DNA of 64,000 bases from Colwellia sp. (GCA_002733765.1 NVWU01000019.1:29690-93689); one strand, 5' to 3'. Shown: positions 27,301 to 36,681, counted from the first letter of the stretch. Notes: a model not told the origin generated them from the sequence alone. Program-made: numbers and translations.

Positions 27301-27392
27301 CCCTTATACTCTTTGCCGTTAAAGCTAAAAGTTAAGGTGCGATTACGATTAATGCGTTTGCTGCTTCCAGCTATTCGATTAACTTGGCTCAT
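24369..27392 (-). CDS. soxA: Sarcosine oxidase alpha subunit
   Basis: The 1007-residue chain has the full three-part layout. An N-terminal ferredoxin-like domain (residues 15-105) includes GFEGDTVASALLANGVDVVGR. A NAD-binding Rossmann domain begins VMIVGGGPAGLAAALSAAQTG near 174-194, with a second nucleotide site around ILATGAHERPLVY. The C-terminal GcvT/folate domain (about 600-1000) contains FRPMYTPTTFGALAG. The alpha subunit binds NAD and tetrahydrofolate and shuttles methylene groups to THF. It overlaps soxD by 4 bp (ATGA) upstream and soxG by 8 bp downstream, which indicates translational coupling. No truncation is seen. Confidence 0.96.
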   Translation of the reverse strand: MSQVNRIAGSSKRINRNRTLTFSFNGKEYKGFEGDTVASALLANGVDVVGRSFKYSRPRGIITSDSQEPNAIFQIGSSQATTIPNPRATQTDLYQGLTASSTNGWPNVNFDLMATVGKLGGSMMPPGFYYKTFMFPQSLWMSYEHLIRKGAGLGASPQQSDPDSYDKMHHHCDVMIVGGGPAGLAAALSAAQTGARVIISDEQNEFGGSLLCSTQQIDGQLPSQWVEKTVAQLSDMDNVMLLPRSTVFGYYDHNLVGINERRTDHLGEHQLQSTRQRVHKVRAKQVILATGAHERPLVYGNNDVPGCMLANAVSTYINRYDVVPGNKLVLMTTNDNAYKTAIDWHQAGRQVVTIVDTRKASSGELVNKAKQLGINVIFGHAVIEVKGGKRVKGVDIAPINPENHSVTGAAKHFSCDTVASSGGWSPVIHLSSHTGSRPVWKDEIAGFVPGDTVQQQHSCGGLEGVYALSKVISDGFTTGAVAAQAAGKGEGRYTGQLPKTTDPQEDVSMALFHIPHVKKTSRAPKQFVDYQNDVTAAGIELANREGFESIEHVKRYTALGFGTDQGKLGNINGMAITAKSLGKTIPETGTTIFRPMYTPTTFGALAGADVKHLFDPARFSAMHKWHLDNGAEFEDVGQWKRPWYFPQPGETMQQSLERECLATRNSVGILDASTLGKIDIQGKDAREFLNRVYTNPWSKLGVGKCRYGVMCKEDGMVFDDGVTVCLEENRFIMTTTTGGAAGVLQWLELWHQTEWPELEVYFSTVTDHWSTMTISGPNSRKVLEKICDIDVSNDSFKYMDWRAATVAGVKARIFRISFTGELSFEINVQANFGMHTWKAVMAAGEEFNITPYGTETMHILRAEKGFIIVGQDTDGSVTPQDLDMDWVVGKKKEFSFIGKRSWTRFDNKRDDRKQMVGLKPKDPKFVLPEGAQIVFEKNQSIPMTMVGHVTSSYYSACMGYSFALAVVKGGISRKGESVFLPLSDGTTVEAEICSPVFYDPKGDRQNV

Positions 27393-27688
27393 GATTGGCC
27401 CTCTTTACTAGCAGTAACATTGGGCTCTTGACCCATTTTGTAGGTTTCCATAATTTCATAGGTCACCGTATTTCTAGTCACGTTGAAATACTTGCGACAA
27501 CCTGCCGCATGTAGCCACATCTCGTGATGTAAACCGCGCGGATTTTTACGGAAAAATAAGTAATGTGCCCATTGCTCATCACTTATTTCTTCTGGATTGA
27601 GTGGGCGCTCGATATGAGCTTGCCCAGCAGGGCTAAACTCTTCTTCTTCGCGCATCTCTTCACAATAAGGACAGTGGATAAGTAACAT
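27389..27688 (-). CDS. soxD: Sarcosine oxidase delta subunit
   Basis: The 99-residue protein begins MLLIHCPYCEEMREEEEF, with the CPYC pair that binds zinc together with a later histidine and cysteine (MWLHAAGCRKYFNVTRNT). It matches SoxD in length and pattern. It is the small zinc subunit of heterotetrameric sarcosine oxidase. The gene starts 12 bp after soxB and its stop overlaps the soxA start. Confidence 0.95.
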   Translation of the reverse strand: MLLIHCPYCEEMREEEEFSPAGQAHIERPLNPEEISDEQWAHYLFFRKNPRGLHHEMWLHAAGCRKYFNVTRNTVTYEIMETYKMGQEPNVTASKEGQS

Positions 27689-27700
27689 AATAAATTCCTC

Positions 27701-28951
27701 TTAGTGGGCAACGCCGGCTGCGCCGTGTTCGTCAATTAATTCGCCTGATGAAAAGCGATCGATACTAAAGGGTTTTGCTAACGGGTGTGGCTCATCTTTG
27801 GCTATAGTATGGGCAAATACATGACCTGCGCCAGGTGTAGCCTTGAAACCACCCGTCCCCCAACCACAGTTAAAATAAAGTCCTTTAATATGTGTTTTTG
27901 AAATAATAGGGCAGGCGTCTGGACACGTATCAACAATACCGCCCCAAGCACGATTAAGGCGCACACGACTGAAAATTGGAAACATCTCGATAATTGCCGC
28001 AATAGTATGTTCAACAACATTGAATGAACCACGCTGACCATAGCCAGTATAACCATCGATACCCGCACCAATGACCAAATCACCTTTATCAGATTGACTG
28101 ACATAACCGTGAACATGATTGGACATTACTACCGTGTTTAAAATCGGTTTTAATGGCTCTGACACCATCGCTTGTAATGGATGGGATTCAAGCGGTAATT
28201 CCATGCCCACCATTTTAGCAATAACACTTGAATTACCGGCGGCCACACACGCGACTTTATTTGCTGAAATAAACCCACGGTTGGTTTCAACACCTTCCAC
28301 CGCACCGTCTTTACGACGAATACCAGTGACTTCGGTTTGTTGTAATAAATCAACCCCTAAAGCATCGGCTGCACGGGCAAAACCCCAAGCAACGGCGTCG
28401 TGACGAGCCGTACCAGCACGTGCTTGCCATGAAGCGCCCATTACTGGGAAACGTGCACCTTTAGAACAATCTAAAATAGGCACCATTTCTTGTACTTGTG
28501 CGGTGGTAAGTACTTCACCATCAATGCCGTTAAGACGGTTGGCATTAACGCGACGTTCAATATCACGCATGTCTTGTAGTGTATGTCCTAAGTTTAATAC
28601 ACCTCGTTGACTAAACATCAAATTATAATTGAGCTCTTGTGCCAAACCTTCCCATAACTTTAAGGAGTGCTCATATAAGTGTGATGCTTCGTCCCATAAA
28701 TAGTTGGAACGGACAATGGTGGTATTACGCGCGGTATTACCGCCGCCTAAATAGCCTTTTTCAACCACCGCTATGTTAGTGATACCATGTTCTTTAGCTA
28801 AATAATAAGCAGTTGCCAGACCATGTCCACCACCACCAATGATCACTACGTCATAGTGCTTTTTAGGAGTAGGATTACTCCAAACCCGTTGCCAATTCTC
28901 GTGGTAACTTAACGAGTGTTTTAATAAACCAAATCCTGAATATTGTTGCAT
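27701..28951 (-). CDS. soxB: Sarcosine oxidase beta subunit
   Basis: Start taken at ATG 28951 ([20 protein letters not shown]), the usual SoxB N-terminus with AAAAAGG just upstream. A start 13 codons earlier is open but unlikely. The 416-residue protein has the FAD dinucleotide fold [21 protein letters not shown] near 33-53 and [20 protein letters not shown] near 365. SoxB holds the FAD and covalent FMN site where sarcosine is oxidised. It is the first sox gene, 74 bp after glyA, so glyA-soxBDAG likely forms an operon. Confidence 0.95.
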   Translation of the reverse strand: MQQYSGFGLLKHSLSYHENWQRVWSNPTPKKHYDVVIIGGGGHGLATAYYLAKEHGITNIAVVEKGYLGGGNTARNTTIVRSNYLWDEASHLYEHSLKLWEGLAQELNYNLMFSQRGVLNLGHTLQDMRDIERRVNANRLNGIDGEVLTTAQVQEMVPILDCSKGARFPVMGASWQARAGTARHDAVAWGFARAADALGVDLLQQTEVTGIRRKDGAVEGVETNRGFISANKVACVAAGNSSVIAKMVGMELPLESHPLQAMVSEPLKPILNTVVMSNHVHGYVSQSDKGDLVIGAGIDGYTGYGQRGSFNVVEHTIAAIIEMFPIFSRVRLNRAWGGIVDTCPDACPIISKTHIKGLYFNCGWGTGGFKATPGAGHVFAHTIAKDEPHPLAKPFSIDRFSSGELIDEHGAAGVAH

Positions 28952-29024
28952 GGTCTTACCTTTTTCTAAATTATATTGTTGGATAAACAAGGAGACCTAA
29001 GTGACTTAGATCTCGGCGTATCAA

Positions 29025-30278
29025 TTAACTATATACTGGGTTTTTATCACATAAGTCCAAAACTTTATTACGTACATCCGTAATCGTTTGTTCATTTTCA
29101 ATATCGTCTAATACATCACAAATCCAACCGGTGAGCGCTGCCGCTTCAGTGAGTCCAAAACCACGACTGGTGATTGCCGGTGTGCCGATACGAAGACCAC
29201 TGGTGACAAATGGCGATTGGGGATCGTTAGGGACTGAGTTTTTATTTACCGTAATATTGGCACGACCTAGCGCTGCATCTGCCTCTTTACCGGTAATACC
29301 TTTATCGATTAAATCCAGTAAAAACAAATGATTATCAGTACCACCAGATACCACGTTATAACCACGCTGTTGGAATGTTTTTGCCATTTCACGTGCATTG
29401 TCGATAACATTTTGTTGATACTCGACATAACCTTCAGATAAAGCTTCTTTAAAACAAATTGCTTTGGCAGCAATCACGTGCATTAAAGGGCCACCTTGAC
29501 CTGCTGGGAATACCGCTGAGTTTAATTTCTTCGCTAGTTCGTCATTTTGTTTTGCCAAAATTAAACCGCCACGAGGGCCACGTAATGTTTTGTGCGTGGT
29601 AGTAGTTACTACATCCGCAATAGGCACTGGGTTAGGGTAAAGCCCAGCAGCGACCAAACCAGCAACGTGCGCCATATCGACAAAAAGCCACGCGCCAATG
29701 CTGTCAGCAATGTCACGAAAACGCTGCCAATCAACCACACGTGAATAAGCAGAGAAGCCAGCAATGATCATTTTCGGTTGATGTTCTTGAGCAAGACGTG
29801 CGACTTCTTCATAGTCAATCTCACCTGTTGCTTCATTTAAACCGTATTGAACCGCGTTATAAATTTTACCTGAGAAACTTACTTTAGAACCGTGCGTTAA
29901 ATGACCACCATGCGCTAAACTCATACCCAATACCGTTTCACCCGGCTTGAGCAATGCCATAAAGACAGCAGCATTAGCTTGTGAGCCAGAATGGGGTTGT
30001 ACATTGGCGTAATCGGCACCGAATAATTCTTTGGCACGATCAATAGCTAGCTGTTCAATAACATCGACATGTTCACAGCCGCCGTAATAACGTTTGCCTG
30101 GATAACCTTCCGCATACTTATTGGTCAGTTGACTACCTTGGGCTTGCATCACGCGTGCACTGGTATAGTTTTCTGAGGCGATCAGTTCAACGTGATCTTG
30201 TTGACGTTTGTCTTCCTGCTCCATTGCTTGCCAAATACTGTCATCGAAACCTGCTATTTGATCATTTTTGTAAAACAT
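29025..30278 (-). CDS. glyA: Serine hydroxymethyltransferase
   Basis: The 417-residue PLP enzyme has the SHMT signature [19 protein letters not shown] near residue 221-240, whose lysine binds [18 protein letters not shown] near 97 and [16 protein letters not shown] near 346 are further family motifs. It converts glycine plus methylene-THF to serine, here combining the two products of sarcosine oxidase. As in Pseudomonas, this is a catabolism-linked glyA copy placed at the head of soxBDAG. Start ATG 30278 follows GGAGAAAAG. A strong terminator separates it from gbcB upstream, so its promoter should be within 30279-30396. Confidence 0.96.
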   Translation of the reverse strand: MFYKNDQIAGFDDSIWQAMEQEDKRQQDHVELIASENYTSARVMQAQGSQLTNKYAEGYPGKRYYGGCEHVDVIEQLAIDRAKELFGADYANVQPHSGSQANAAVFMALLKPGETVLGMSLAHGGHLTHGSKVSFSGKIYNAVQYGLNEATGEIDYEEVARLAQEHQPKMIIAGFSAYSRVVDWQRFRDIADSIGAWLFVDMAHVAGLVAAGLYPNPVPIADVVTTTTHKTLRGPRGGLILAKQNDELAKKLNSAVFPAGQGGPLMHVIAAKAICFKEALSEGYVEYQQNVIDNAREMAKTFQQRGYNVVSGGTDNHLFLLDLIDKGITGKEADAALGRANITVNKNSVPNDPQSPFVTSGLRIGTPAITSRGFGLTEAAALTGWICDVLDDIENEQTITDVRNKVLDLCDKNPVYS

Positions 30279-30396
30279 TTTCTTTTCTCCGCGGCTAAAC
30301 CCGCTGTGGTTTTTTTGTTTTGGTTTTATTCGATATTAGCTTGCAAAATAATGTGTAACCATTCCGCTAACGTCTTTCTTACATCTATTTACGACA

Positions 30397-30435
30397 TAAA
30401 AAAAAAAGATGATATTTTAGTTAAAATATCATCTT
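30397..30435 (-). terminator. Strong terminator of gbcB
   Basis: On the minus strand AAGATGATATTTTA / TAAAATATCATCTT is a perfect 14-bp stem with a 2-nt loop, followed by about ten T residues. It lies 90 bp after the gbcB stop and before glyA, so it uncouples the two leftward transcription units. Being nearly symmetric, it also has an A-rich upstream side and could act weakly in the other direction. Confidence 0.88.
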
Positions 30436-30524
30436 CGATTGTTGGTCATAAATATCATTATTACGTTGAGTAAGTTTATAATTCCAGTTGAGATCTGCAT
30501 CTGCAAGTGGCGCGGATATAAATG

Positions 30525-31622
30525 TTAATATTCAACTGAAACATTACCTTGAGGGACACTGCAACAGCTTAATATATATCCATCGGCAACATCATCTTCG
30601 GTAATACCACCGTTATGTGACATTACGACTTCACCATGAGTTTTTTTCACTTTACAGGTACCACATATGCCCATACCACAAGCTTTAGGAATGTGAAGAC
30701 CAACTTTTGATGCGGCTAAATGTACGGTGCCACCAGGTTGAATCTTGACCGATTTACCCGTTTTGCTAAATGATACTTCTATCAATGTATCGTCGTCGAT
30801 AGACTCGCCTGCAGCATCTTCCATTTGTTGTTCTGCGTCGGTTTTTGCTTCTTCCGGCGGCGCACCAAAGCTTTCTTCATGGTAATTAGCCATGTTAAAA
30901 CCGATCCTTTCTAACATGCTTTTTACTGCAGTCATATAAGGTGTTGGTCCGCAACAATAAACGGTACGCTCGTGAAAGTCAGGTGCTATCATTCGAAGTT
31001 TTTGTTCATCGAAGAAACCAGTGAAACCACTCCAACTATCGCCAATGTCATACTTTTCACAAATAAAATTGAGATTGAAGTTAGTTATTCTAGAGTCCAT
31101 ATACTCAAGTTCACGACGATATATAATGTCTTTAGGAGTACGGGCACTATGGGCAAAAATCATATCTACTTCACCGTTGGTATCAAACCACCAACGGGCC
31201 ATGGACATGACGGGTGTTATGCCGACACCACCAGAGAGTAATAAAACTTTTTCGGCAGTAATATCAATGCAATTGAATACACCTACTGGGCCATGCACTG
31301 CGATTTGATCACCTTGTTTAAGGTTGTCATGTAGCCAATTAGATACTTGACCTCCGGGCATTCTTTTTACGGTGATTGAAAAACTGTATGGCACTGAAGG
31401 AGATGAAGAAATAGTGTAACTACGTAATACTTGAACACCGTCAATTTCTAATTCTAGCGTCACAAATTGGCCTGGTTTGAAAAAGTGCATTACAGGCTCC
31501 GAGCTCGTAAAGCAATAAGTACGAGCATCAACGGTTTCGTCAATTACTTTGACACATTGAACATTGTGTCGTCCGTTGGTCCATGTTTTTGTGTTAACCA
31601 AGTGCTGAGGAGGGGGGGTCAT
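30525..31622 (-). CDS. gbcB: Glycine betaine monooxygenase reductase subunit
   Basis: The 365-residue protein joins an FAD domain (RSYTISSSPS near 74-83), an NAD domain (LLLSGGVGITPVMSMARW near 130-147) and a C-terminal plant-type [2Fe-2S] domain with CGMGICGTCK near 313 and a fourth cysteine in YILSCCS. It passes electrons from NADH to GbcA, which demethylates glycine betaine to dimethylglycine. It is divergent from gbcA across a 331-bp spacer containing an FNR-type box. The assignment is by architecture and by pairing with gbcA and the sox genes. Confidence 0.93.
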   Translation of the reverse strand: MTPPPQHLVNTKTWTNGRHNVQCVKVIDETVDARTYCFTSSEPVMHFFKPGQFVTLELEIDGVQVLRSYTISSSPSVPYSFSITVKRMPGGQVSNWLHDNLKQGDQIAVHGPVGVFNCIDITAEKVLLLSGGVGITPVMSMARWWFDTNGEVDMIFAHSARTPKDIIYRRELEYMDSRITNFNLNFICEKYDIGDSWSGFTGFFDEQKLRMIAPDFHERTVYCCGPTPYMTAVKSMLERIGFNMANYHEESFGAPPEEAKTDAEQQMEDAAGESIDDDTLIEVSFSKTGKSVKIQPGGTVHLAASKVGLHIPKACGMGICGTCKVKKTHGEVVMSHNGGITEDDVADGYILSCCSVPQGNVSVEY

Positions 31623-31953
31623 AAGTGTGTCCGAATTTTATAGTTATAGTCATACGATGCGCTAAGTGCTTATTTGATACTTAACTAAAAGCGACATTGA
31701 TCTAGTGGTTTTTACCATGTTAGGAATTATTCCATTAAGTACTAATATTGATTTAGATCAACTTATTTTTAAAATACTTTTTTTTAGTCGGTATTAATCA
31801 AGTTCTCGGTCGTTTTTAGGTAAATTGATTAACGCCGAGACACTCACTATCTAACCAATAGCGTAGGTGAACACTTGATTAGTTGAAGTTGTTCATTATT
31901 TGAATAAAAAGCGACATTTAGTTTGTCGAATAAAGAGAATAGAGGAATTACTT
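31623..31953. other. Divergent gbcB/gbcA promoter region
   Basis: About 330 bp separates the two genes of the betaine monooxygenase. It holds a perfect FNR-type box at 31748-31761. GbdR is expected to act here from Pseudomonas precedent, but I could not define its site. Confidence 0.6.
31748..31761. promoter_or_regulatory. FNR/Anr-type box between gbcB and gbcA
   Basis: TTGATTTAGATCAA matches TTGAT-N4-ATCAA exactly. It is one of four such boxes, each in a promoter region of the betaine catabolic genes. An oxygen-responsive or other CRP/FNR-family protein may bind it; which one is not known. Confidence 0.6.
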
Positions 31954-33237
31954 ATGTCTTGTTCACATGAACACGAAAATTTATTGGTTACTTCACCAAG
32001 CAAATCGGCTAAGGCCGTTGCTGACACCTTAGAAAAACATCCAATAACATTTTCTTTACCACAGCAGTTTTATAGCGATGCCGATGTTTTTCAAGTAGAA
32101 ATGGAACAAATTTTTTACAAAGAATGGTTATTTGTCGGTATCACTGGTGAAATTCCAGACAATGGCAATTTTATTACCTTAGATATTGGCGATAATCCGA
32201 TCACTGTTATCAGAGATCAAAATGGTGAAGTACGCGCTTTTCATAATACTTGTCGTCATCGTGGTTCTAAAATTTGTTTAGTTAAACAAGGAAAGGTACC
32301 TAAACTAGTATGTCCTTATCATCAATGGACCTACGAATTAGATGGTAATTTACTTTTTGCTGGTACTGAAATGGGCGATGATTTCAATAAGGATGACTAT
32401 GGTCTGCACAAAGTTAATTGTCGTGTTGCTGGTGGTTATATTTTTGTATCTCTTAGTGATAACCCAACCGATATCGATGGTTTTTTTAACGATTTAACTC
32501 ACTATTTGGAACCTTACGATTTAGATAACTGTAAGGTTGCGGTAGAAAGTACCTTAGTTGAAGATGCTAACTGGAAGTTAGTGATTGAAAATAACCGTGA
32601 ATGTTATCACTGTAGTGGTAACCACCCTGAATTATTAAATAGTTTATTAGAGTGGGATGATACGGAAGATCCACGTGCTAGTGATGAATTTAAAGCACAG
32701 GTAGCCGCTAAACAAGCAATGTGGGAAGAGGAAGGTATTCCTTACAAGCATGTTTCTCATGGCCACGGTTTACGTAATCGCATCGTTCGGATGCCATTGC
32801 TCGAAGGCACTGTATCAATGACGATTGATGGCAAAGCCGGATGTAAAAAATTAATGGGTCGCATTAAAAACCCAGACTTGGGTTCAATGCGAATTTTGCA
32901 TTTACCTAACTCGTGGAGCCATGCGATGGGAGATCATTTAATTGCCTTTCAAGTGATACCGTTAGGCGCACAAAAAACACAAGTAACCACTAAATGGTTA
33001 GTGCATAAAGATGCAGTAGAAGGTGTTGATTATGACGTTGCCAACTTACGTCAAGTTTGGGATGCAACCAATGTGCAAGATAGAACGTTAGCTGAGAACA
33101 ATCAAAAAGGTATTAATTCTAAGGCATATCAACCAGGGCCTTACTCAACCACTTTTGAGTTTGGAGTGGTTAATTTTATCGATTGGTTCAGTGATACCAT
33201 GCAAAAAAACATTAAAGCGTCACCTGAAAATAGTTAG
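31954..33237 (+). CDS. gbcA: Glycine betaine monooxygenase, Rieske oxygenase subunit
   Basis: Start taken at ATG 31954 after GAGGAA, giving 427 residues. The Rieske [2Fe-2S] ligands are visible: Cys100 and His102 in NTCRHRGS, Cys120 and His123 in VCPYHQW. The catalytic iron site follows in NNRECYHCSGNHPELL near 210, with its histidine pair. It uses oxygen and electrons from GbcB to demethylate glycine betaine, releasing formaldehyde and dimethylglycine. A clear terminator follows. Choice over stachydrine or carnitine oxygenases rests on the surrounding dgc, sox and gbdR genes. Confidence 0.93.
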   Translation: MSCSHEHENLLVTSPSKSAKAVADTLEKHPITFSLPQQFYSDADVFQVEMEQIFYKEWLFVGITGEIPDNGNFITLDIGDNPITVIRDQNGEVRAFHNTCRHRGSKICLVKQGKVPKLVCPYHQWTYELDGNLLFAGTEMGDDFNKDDYGLHKVNCRVAGGYIFVSLSDNPTDIDGFFNDLTHYLEPYDLDNCKVAVESTLVEDANWKLVIENNRECYHCSGNHPELLNSLLEWDDTEDPRASDEFKAQVAAKQAMWEEEGIPYKHVSHGHGLRNRIVRMPLLEGTVSMTIDGKAGCKKLMGRIKNPDLGSMRILHLPNSWSHAMGDHLIAFQVIPLGAQKTQVTTKWLVHKDAVEGVDYDVANLRQVWDATNVQDRTLAENNQKGINSKAYQPGPYSTTFEFGVVNFIDWFSDTMQKNIKASPENS

Positions 33238-33325
33238 TCAGATGAAGTATTTAAAAGCGTTTTTGAATAAGTAGTTAATGGTAGATTGTTAACTATGTTG
33301 TTGAGTTAATTAATAGCTCACCTTA

Positions 33326-33356
33326 AAACCAGTGATTTACATCACTGGTTTTTTTT
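33326..33356 (+). terminator. Terminator of gbcA
   Basis: AAACCAGTGAT / ATCACTGGTTT forms a perfect 11-bp stem with a 4-nt loop followed by T residues, about 90 bp after the gbcA stop codon. Confidence 0.88.
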
Positions 33357-33429
33357 GCATGGCTTTATAGTAATTTCATTAAATTATGCAAGGCAATATC
33401 GCGCATTTTTAAAAACAACAGGATATAAT

Positions 33430-33850
33430 AAAATATTAGCTAACAGAGCGTAGCTAATATTTCGGGGCTTGCCCGGTGCTATGTGGAGCAAAGGATTGGA
33501 AAGTAATTAAGATTGATGCTCAACTAAGCAGGTTAAAAAATACAGACGTTTTGACAAATGGTATACCTACAAGACATTTAATAGGAAAAATAATCCAAGG
33601 AATTAAGGCTGAAAGCTTAGTTTCATTTTTTATTTATTTCCTCAATTCTGTTCGCCAAAATAAAGGAAAAAACATATTAGCTTTGATGGTAAAGCGAGAG
33701 ATTTACCCTCGATCAGACGTAAGTTGCTAAGCGTAATAAAAAGTCATTCGTTAAAAGGCAGTGTTGCAGATAAAGTGCAATGGCCTGATTGAGTTCATGA
33801 ACTTAGGGTAGAAATTTTACTTGGTTAAAAATCAATAAAAAGAGGATTCC
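33430..33850 (+). pseudogene. Decayed ISAs1-like transposase fragment
   Basis: A frame from 33476 contains AKDWKVIK, then GIPTRHLIGKIIQGIKAESLV and SVRQNKGKNIL, which resemble the N-terminal half of an ISAs1/H-repeat transposase. A one-base shift near 33683 restores FDGKARDLP, corresponding to the first catalytic aspartate motif (DGK). The frame then ends at a TGA near 33790. It is divergent from the intact transposase at 11168, so it derives from a different element. No terminal repeats were found. Confidence 0.6.
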
Positions 33851-34007
33851 GCCTTGTTAAATTAGACCAATAAAACTCATTTATTGATCAGTTATTGAGG
33901 GTTAAAAGACTTGTCTAAAGGCATTTTAAATTCTAGCCAAATTCCGTATCGTCACGTAGAACGGGTATAGGTCGGTACATGTTATCTCTGTGTCGTGTTT
34001 AGATACC

Positions 34008-34021
34008 TTGATCTAAATCAA
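34008..34021. promoter_or_regulatory. FNR/Anr-type box upstream of BCCT transporter
   Basis: TTGATCTAAATCAA is a perfect TTGAT-N4-ATCAA palindrome 208 bp before the transporter start. A TTGACA at 34060-34065 could be a -35 element, though no good -10 is spaced correctly. Confidence 0.6.
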
Positions 34022-34229
34022 CTCTGACTTAATGGAACAAGTTGATTATTTTAATTAACTTGACAAAAATTTATTTTAAGTGAATCAAATTATAACTAAG
34101 GCACTTATTAAGAATAAATGTAAATGCACACTTTTTATCTAGATGCTTATAAACTGGTACCTAAATTAACAGTTTATAGAAATCTATATTTTACTTATAC
34201 TTATAACAACTAAAAAAAGGTGGTTTCTC

Positions 34230-35822
34230 ATGGTAGCGAATCATGGTCTGTTAAAAGGCATGAATCCAGTTACAACGCTTATATCAATGGCTATAATTGC
34301 GCTGTTTGTTTTGGGCGGTGTATTTTTCACTGAACAATCAGCGGCGTTATTTACGGCGGTATCTGGTTGGATATTGGCTTATCTTAAATGGTATTATATT
34401 GGCATTGTTGCAATGTTTTTGTTTTTCTGTATCTGGTTGGCATTTAGTCGCTATGGTAATTTGCGCCTAGGTGATGATGACTCTAGACCTGAGTACAGTA
34501 ATTTCTCATGGTTTTCAATGTTATTTAGTGCGGGAATGGGCATAGGTTTAGTGTTCTGGTCTATTGCTGAGCCTATTTACCACTTTCAAAGTAATCCATT
34601 TATTACCGAAGGATTAACGCCGGAAGCAGCGCAAGTTGCAATGCGCCTAACCTTTTTCCATTGGGGACTTCATCCATGGGCAATTTATGTGGTTGTTGGC
34701 TTGTCGTTGTCTTATTTTTCTTATAGAAAGAAACTACCTTTGACCATCCGCTCTGCACTTTACCCATTAATTGGTGATAAAATGTACGGTCCAATTGGAC
34801 ATGCGGTTGATATACTAGCTGTATTTGGTACTGTGTTTGGTGTCGCAACGTCGTTAGGTTTAGGGGTTACTCAAATGAATACCGGCCTTAATACCATGTT
34901 TGGTATGGAGGTTTCTCTTAGTAATCAAATTATACTGATTGCTGTTATTTCTGCTATAGCAACAATTTCTGTCGTATCAGGTGTCGGTAAAGGTGTAAAA
35001 ATCTTATCAGAAGTTAATATGTGGTTAACAATTGGTATTTTGGTATTTTTACTTTGTTTTGGCCCTACTCGTTATTTATTGGGTAGCGTATTGCAAAGTA
35101 CTGGTGATTATTTAGGTAATGTATTATCACTAAGCACATGGACTGATGCTAACGAAAATAGCCAATGGCAATCTTGGTGGACTGCATTTTATTGGGGTTG
35201 GTGGATGGCTTGGGCTCCATTTGTTGGTATGTTTATTGCGCGTATTTCTAAAGGTCGTACCATTCGTGAGTTTATTATTGGCGTATTATTAGTACCAACT
35301 ATGTTGGGTTTTATTTGGTTAACGCTGTTCGGTGGCACCGCAATATACCTTGAGCTGTTCCATCAAATAACCAATGAAGCGGGAGAGTTAGTTTCTGCTA
35401 TTGGGCAAGCCGGCATTGTTGATGCAGTTAAAGAAGATGTCACTATGGCACTCTATGTCACATTAGAAAAACTTGATGCAGGCTTTATCGGTACTATCGC
35501 AGCATTTATGGCCACATTACTTATTGCTACGTATTTCATTACTTCATCAGATTCAGGCACGTTAGTGGTTACCACTATTTTGTCAATGGGTAATGAACAT
35601 CCACCAACTTCTCATCGTGTTTTCTGGGGATTGGGTGAAGGCGCAGTCGCGGCCATCTTATTAATGGTAGGTGGACTGAAGGGATTACAAACAGCCTCTA
35701 TTACCGCCGCATTACCTTTCTCATTTGTAATGATAATTATGGTGTGGGGTTTGATGAGAGCACTAAGAGAGGAGAATTTGACTCCTGCAGTATATGCTCC
35801 AGTTAAGCGAAGTAGTAACTAG
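34230..35822 (+). CDS. BCCT-family betaine/choline transporter
   Basis: The 530-residue protein has the 12-helix BCCT layout. GMGIGLVFWSIAEPIYHF near residue 93 and the conserved aromatic-rich block WWTAFYWGWWMAWAPFVGMF near 315, which lines the substrate path, are diagnostic. It should use sodium or proton coupling to import glycine betaine, choline or a related quaternary amine. The lack of a long C-terminal tail argues against an osmosensing BetP/BetT-long type and for catabolic uptake. It is monocistronic between an FNR-type box and a strong terminator. Which betaine it carries cannot be read from sequence. Confidence 0.9.
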   Translation: MVANHGLLKGMNPVTTLISMAIIALFVLGGVFFTEQSAALFTAVSGWILAYLKWYYIGIVAMFLFFCIWLAFSRYGNLRLGDDDSRPEYSNFSWFSMLFSAGMGIGLVFWSIAEPIYHFQSNPFITEGLTPEAAQVAMRLTFFHWGLHPWAIYVVVGLSLSYFSYRKKLPLTIRSALYPLIGDKMYGPIGHAVDILAVFGTVFGVATSLGLGVTQMNTGLNTMFGMEVSLSNQIILIAVISAIATISVVSGVGKGVKILSEVNMWLTIGILVFLLCFGPTRYLLGSVLQSTGDYLGNVLSLSTWTDANENSQWQSWWTAFYWGWWMAWAPFVGMFIARISKGRTIREFIIGVLLVPTMLGFIWLTLFGGTAIYLELFHQITNEAGELVSAIGQAGIVDAVKEDVTMALYVTLEKLDAGFIGTIAAFMATLLIATYFITSSDSGTLVVTTILSMGNEHPPTSHRVFWGLGEGAVAAILLMVGGLKGLQTASITAALPFSFVMIIMVWGLMRALREENLTPAVYAPVKRSSN

Positions 35823-35848
35823 TGATAAATTAAAACTAGTGTAAATTT

Positions 35849-35884
35849 AAAAAAGCCAGAGCGGTAATATGCTCTGGCTTTTTT
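35849..35884 (+). terminator. Terminator of BCCT transporter gene
   Basis: AAAAAAGCCAGAGC / GCTCTGGCTTTTTT is a 14-bp stem with an 8-nt loop and T tract, 26 bp after the stop codon. Confidence 0.9.
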
Positions 35885-36456
35885 GTAACTGATTGGTGAA
35901 ATTTTTAACTTCATATAATACCAGTTGAAGTAATGAATAGATCATTTAGCGAGAATTAAAAGATGTAGAGGCACAGGTTCATGACTGAATCTAAGTACCT
36001 ACATCAGGAGAATCTGCGTCCTGCATTCTATAATAAGGTACTTCCTGTACCGTCATGTAGGCAAGGCAAGGCATTGATTGAATAGAATGGTTGTGCAGGA
36101 GAATACATCTCCTGCATTCACTAATAACACCATCCATGTAGCGTTCTTGAACAAGTTTAACTGCTTTAATGAAGCAATAAAATGATTACTGTAATTAGTG
36201 GTCTGACGCATTATTTAAATAAACAGCACATACTGTGTGCCATGTTAATTAATATTATTGAGTGTGAACAGTCACTATTACTGACAACATATCAGTGCTT
36301 AACACTTGCTGAACTCTACTCTTATTAATGCGTAGTGATTGGATAGTTTTGATGATTAACATTGGAGGTTTTAATAAAAATAGGGGCTGTTATCGTTATT
36401 TATAATCAAGCCACTTCAAGGCTCAGCTGGATGTGGCTTGGCTATATATTGTGTCA
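35885..36456. other. Repeat-rich intergenic region
   Basis: About 570 bp without a gene. It includes a half-copy of the palindromic repeat (35917-35946) and several short inverted or direct motifs built from CTCCTGCATTC and GTACCTACAT/ATGTAGG, at about 35964-36130. These look like dispersed extragenic repeats. A weak hairpin at 36408-36439 may terminate the leftward fds operon. Confidence 0.5.
35917..35946. repeat. Half-copy of the palindromic repeat at 23643
   Basis: The 30 bp beginning AATACCAGTTGAAGTAATGA match the left half of the 23643-23700 element with two differences. The right half is missing and replaced by other repeat-like sequence. Confidence 0.6.
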
Positions 36457-36681
36457 TTAGTCATTTTTTATTTGTTTAAGCGCCAAAATAACCATCTCTT
36501 CAAGCTGATAGTTATCATTGTTTGCCGCTTCTGCAAGTTGTGAGCGCATGCTTGGCGCCCAAAAACGATTGATGTGATGACTAATCTCCGTCACACATTG
36601 TTGCTGCTCTTTACCGTGTAATAAATTAAGCGCAATTTGATTGGCCATATCTACTACATATTTTAAACGATCCTCTGACAT
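36457..36681 (-). CDS. fdsD: NAD-dependent formate dehydrogenase delta subunit
   Basis: The 74-residue protein (MSEDRLKYVVDMANQIALNL at the start, then HINRFWAPSMRSQL near 45) matches FdsD. FdsD is a small cytoplasmic protein needed for a stable or active FdsABG complex. It is last in the fdsGBA-fdhD-fdsD string, 30 bp after fdhD. A hairpin downstream may end transcription. Confidence 0.88.
   Translation of the reverse strand: MSEDRLKYVVDMANQIALNLLHGKEQQQCVTEISHHINRFWAPSMRSQLAEAANNDNYQLEEMVILALKQIKND

Larger units (their letters stand above)
33357..34229. other. Intergenic stretch with IS relic and transporter promoter
   Basis: No intact gene lies here. The left half contains a decayed ISAs1-type transposase (33430-33850). 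The right half has an FNR-type box at 34008-34021 and probably the promoter of the BCCT transporter gene. Confidence 0.6.

Noticed and set aside
30279..30524. Possible glycine riboswitch before glyA
   Set aside because: No tandem aptamer-like conserved core could be found; the only strong structure is the gbcB terminator.
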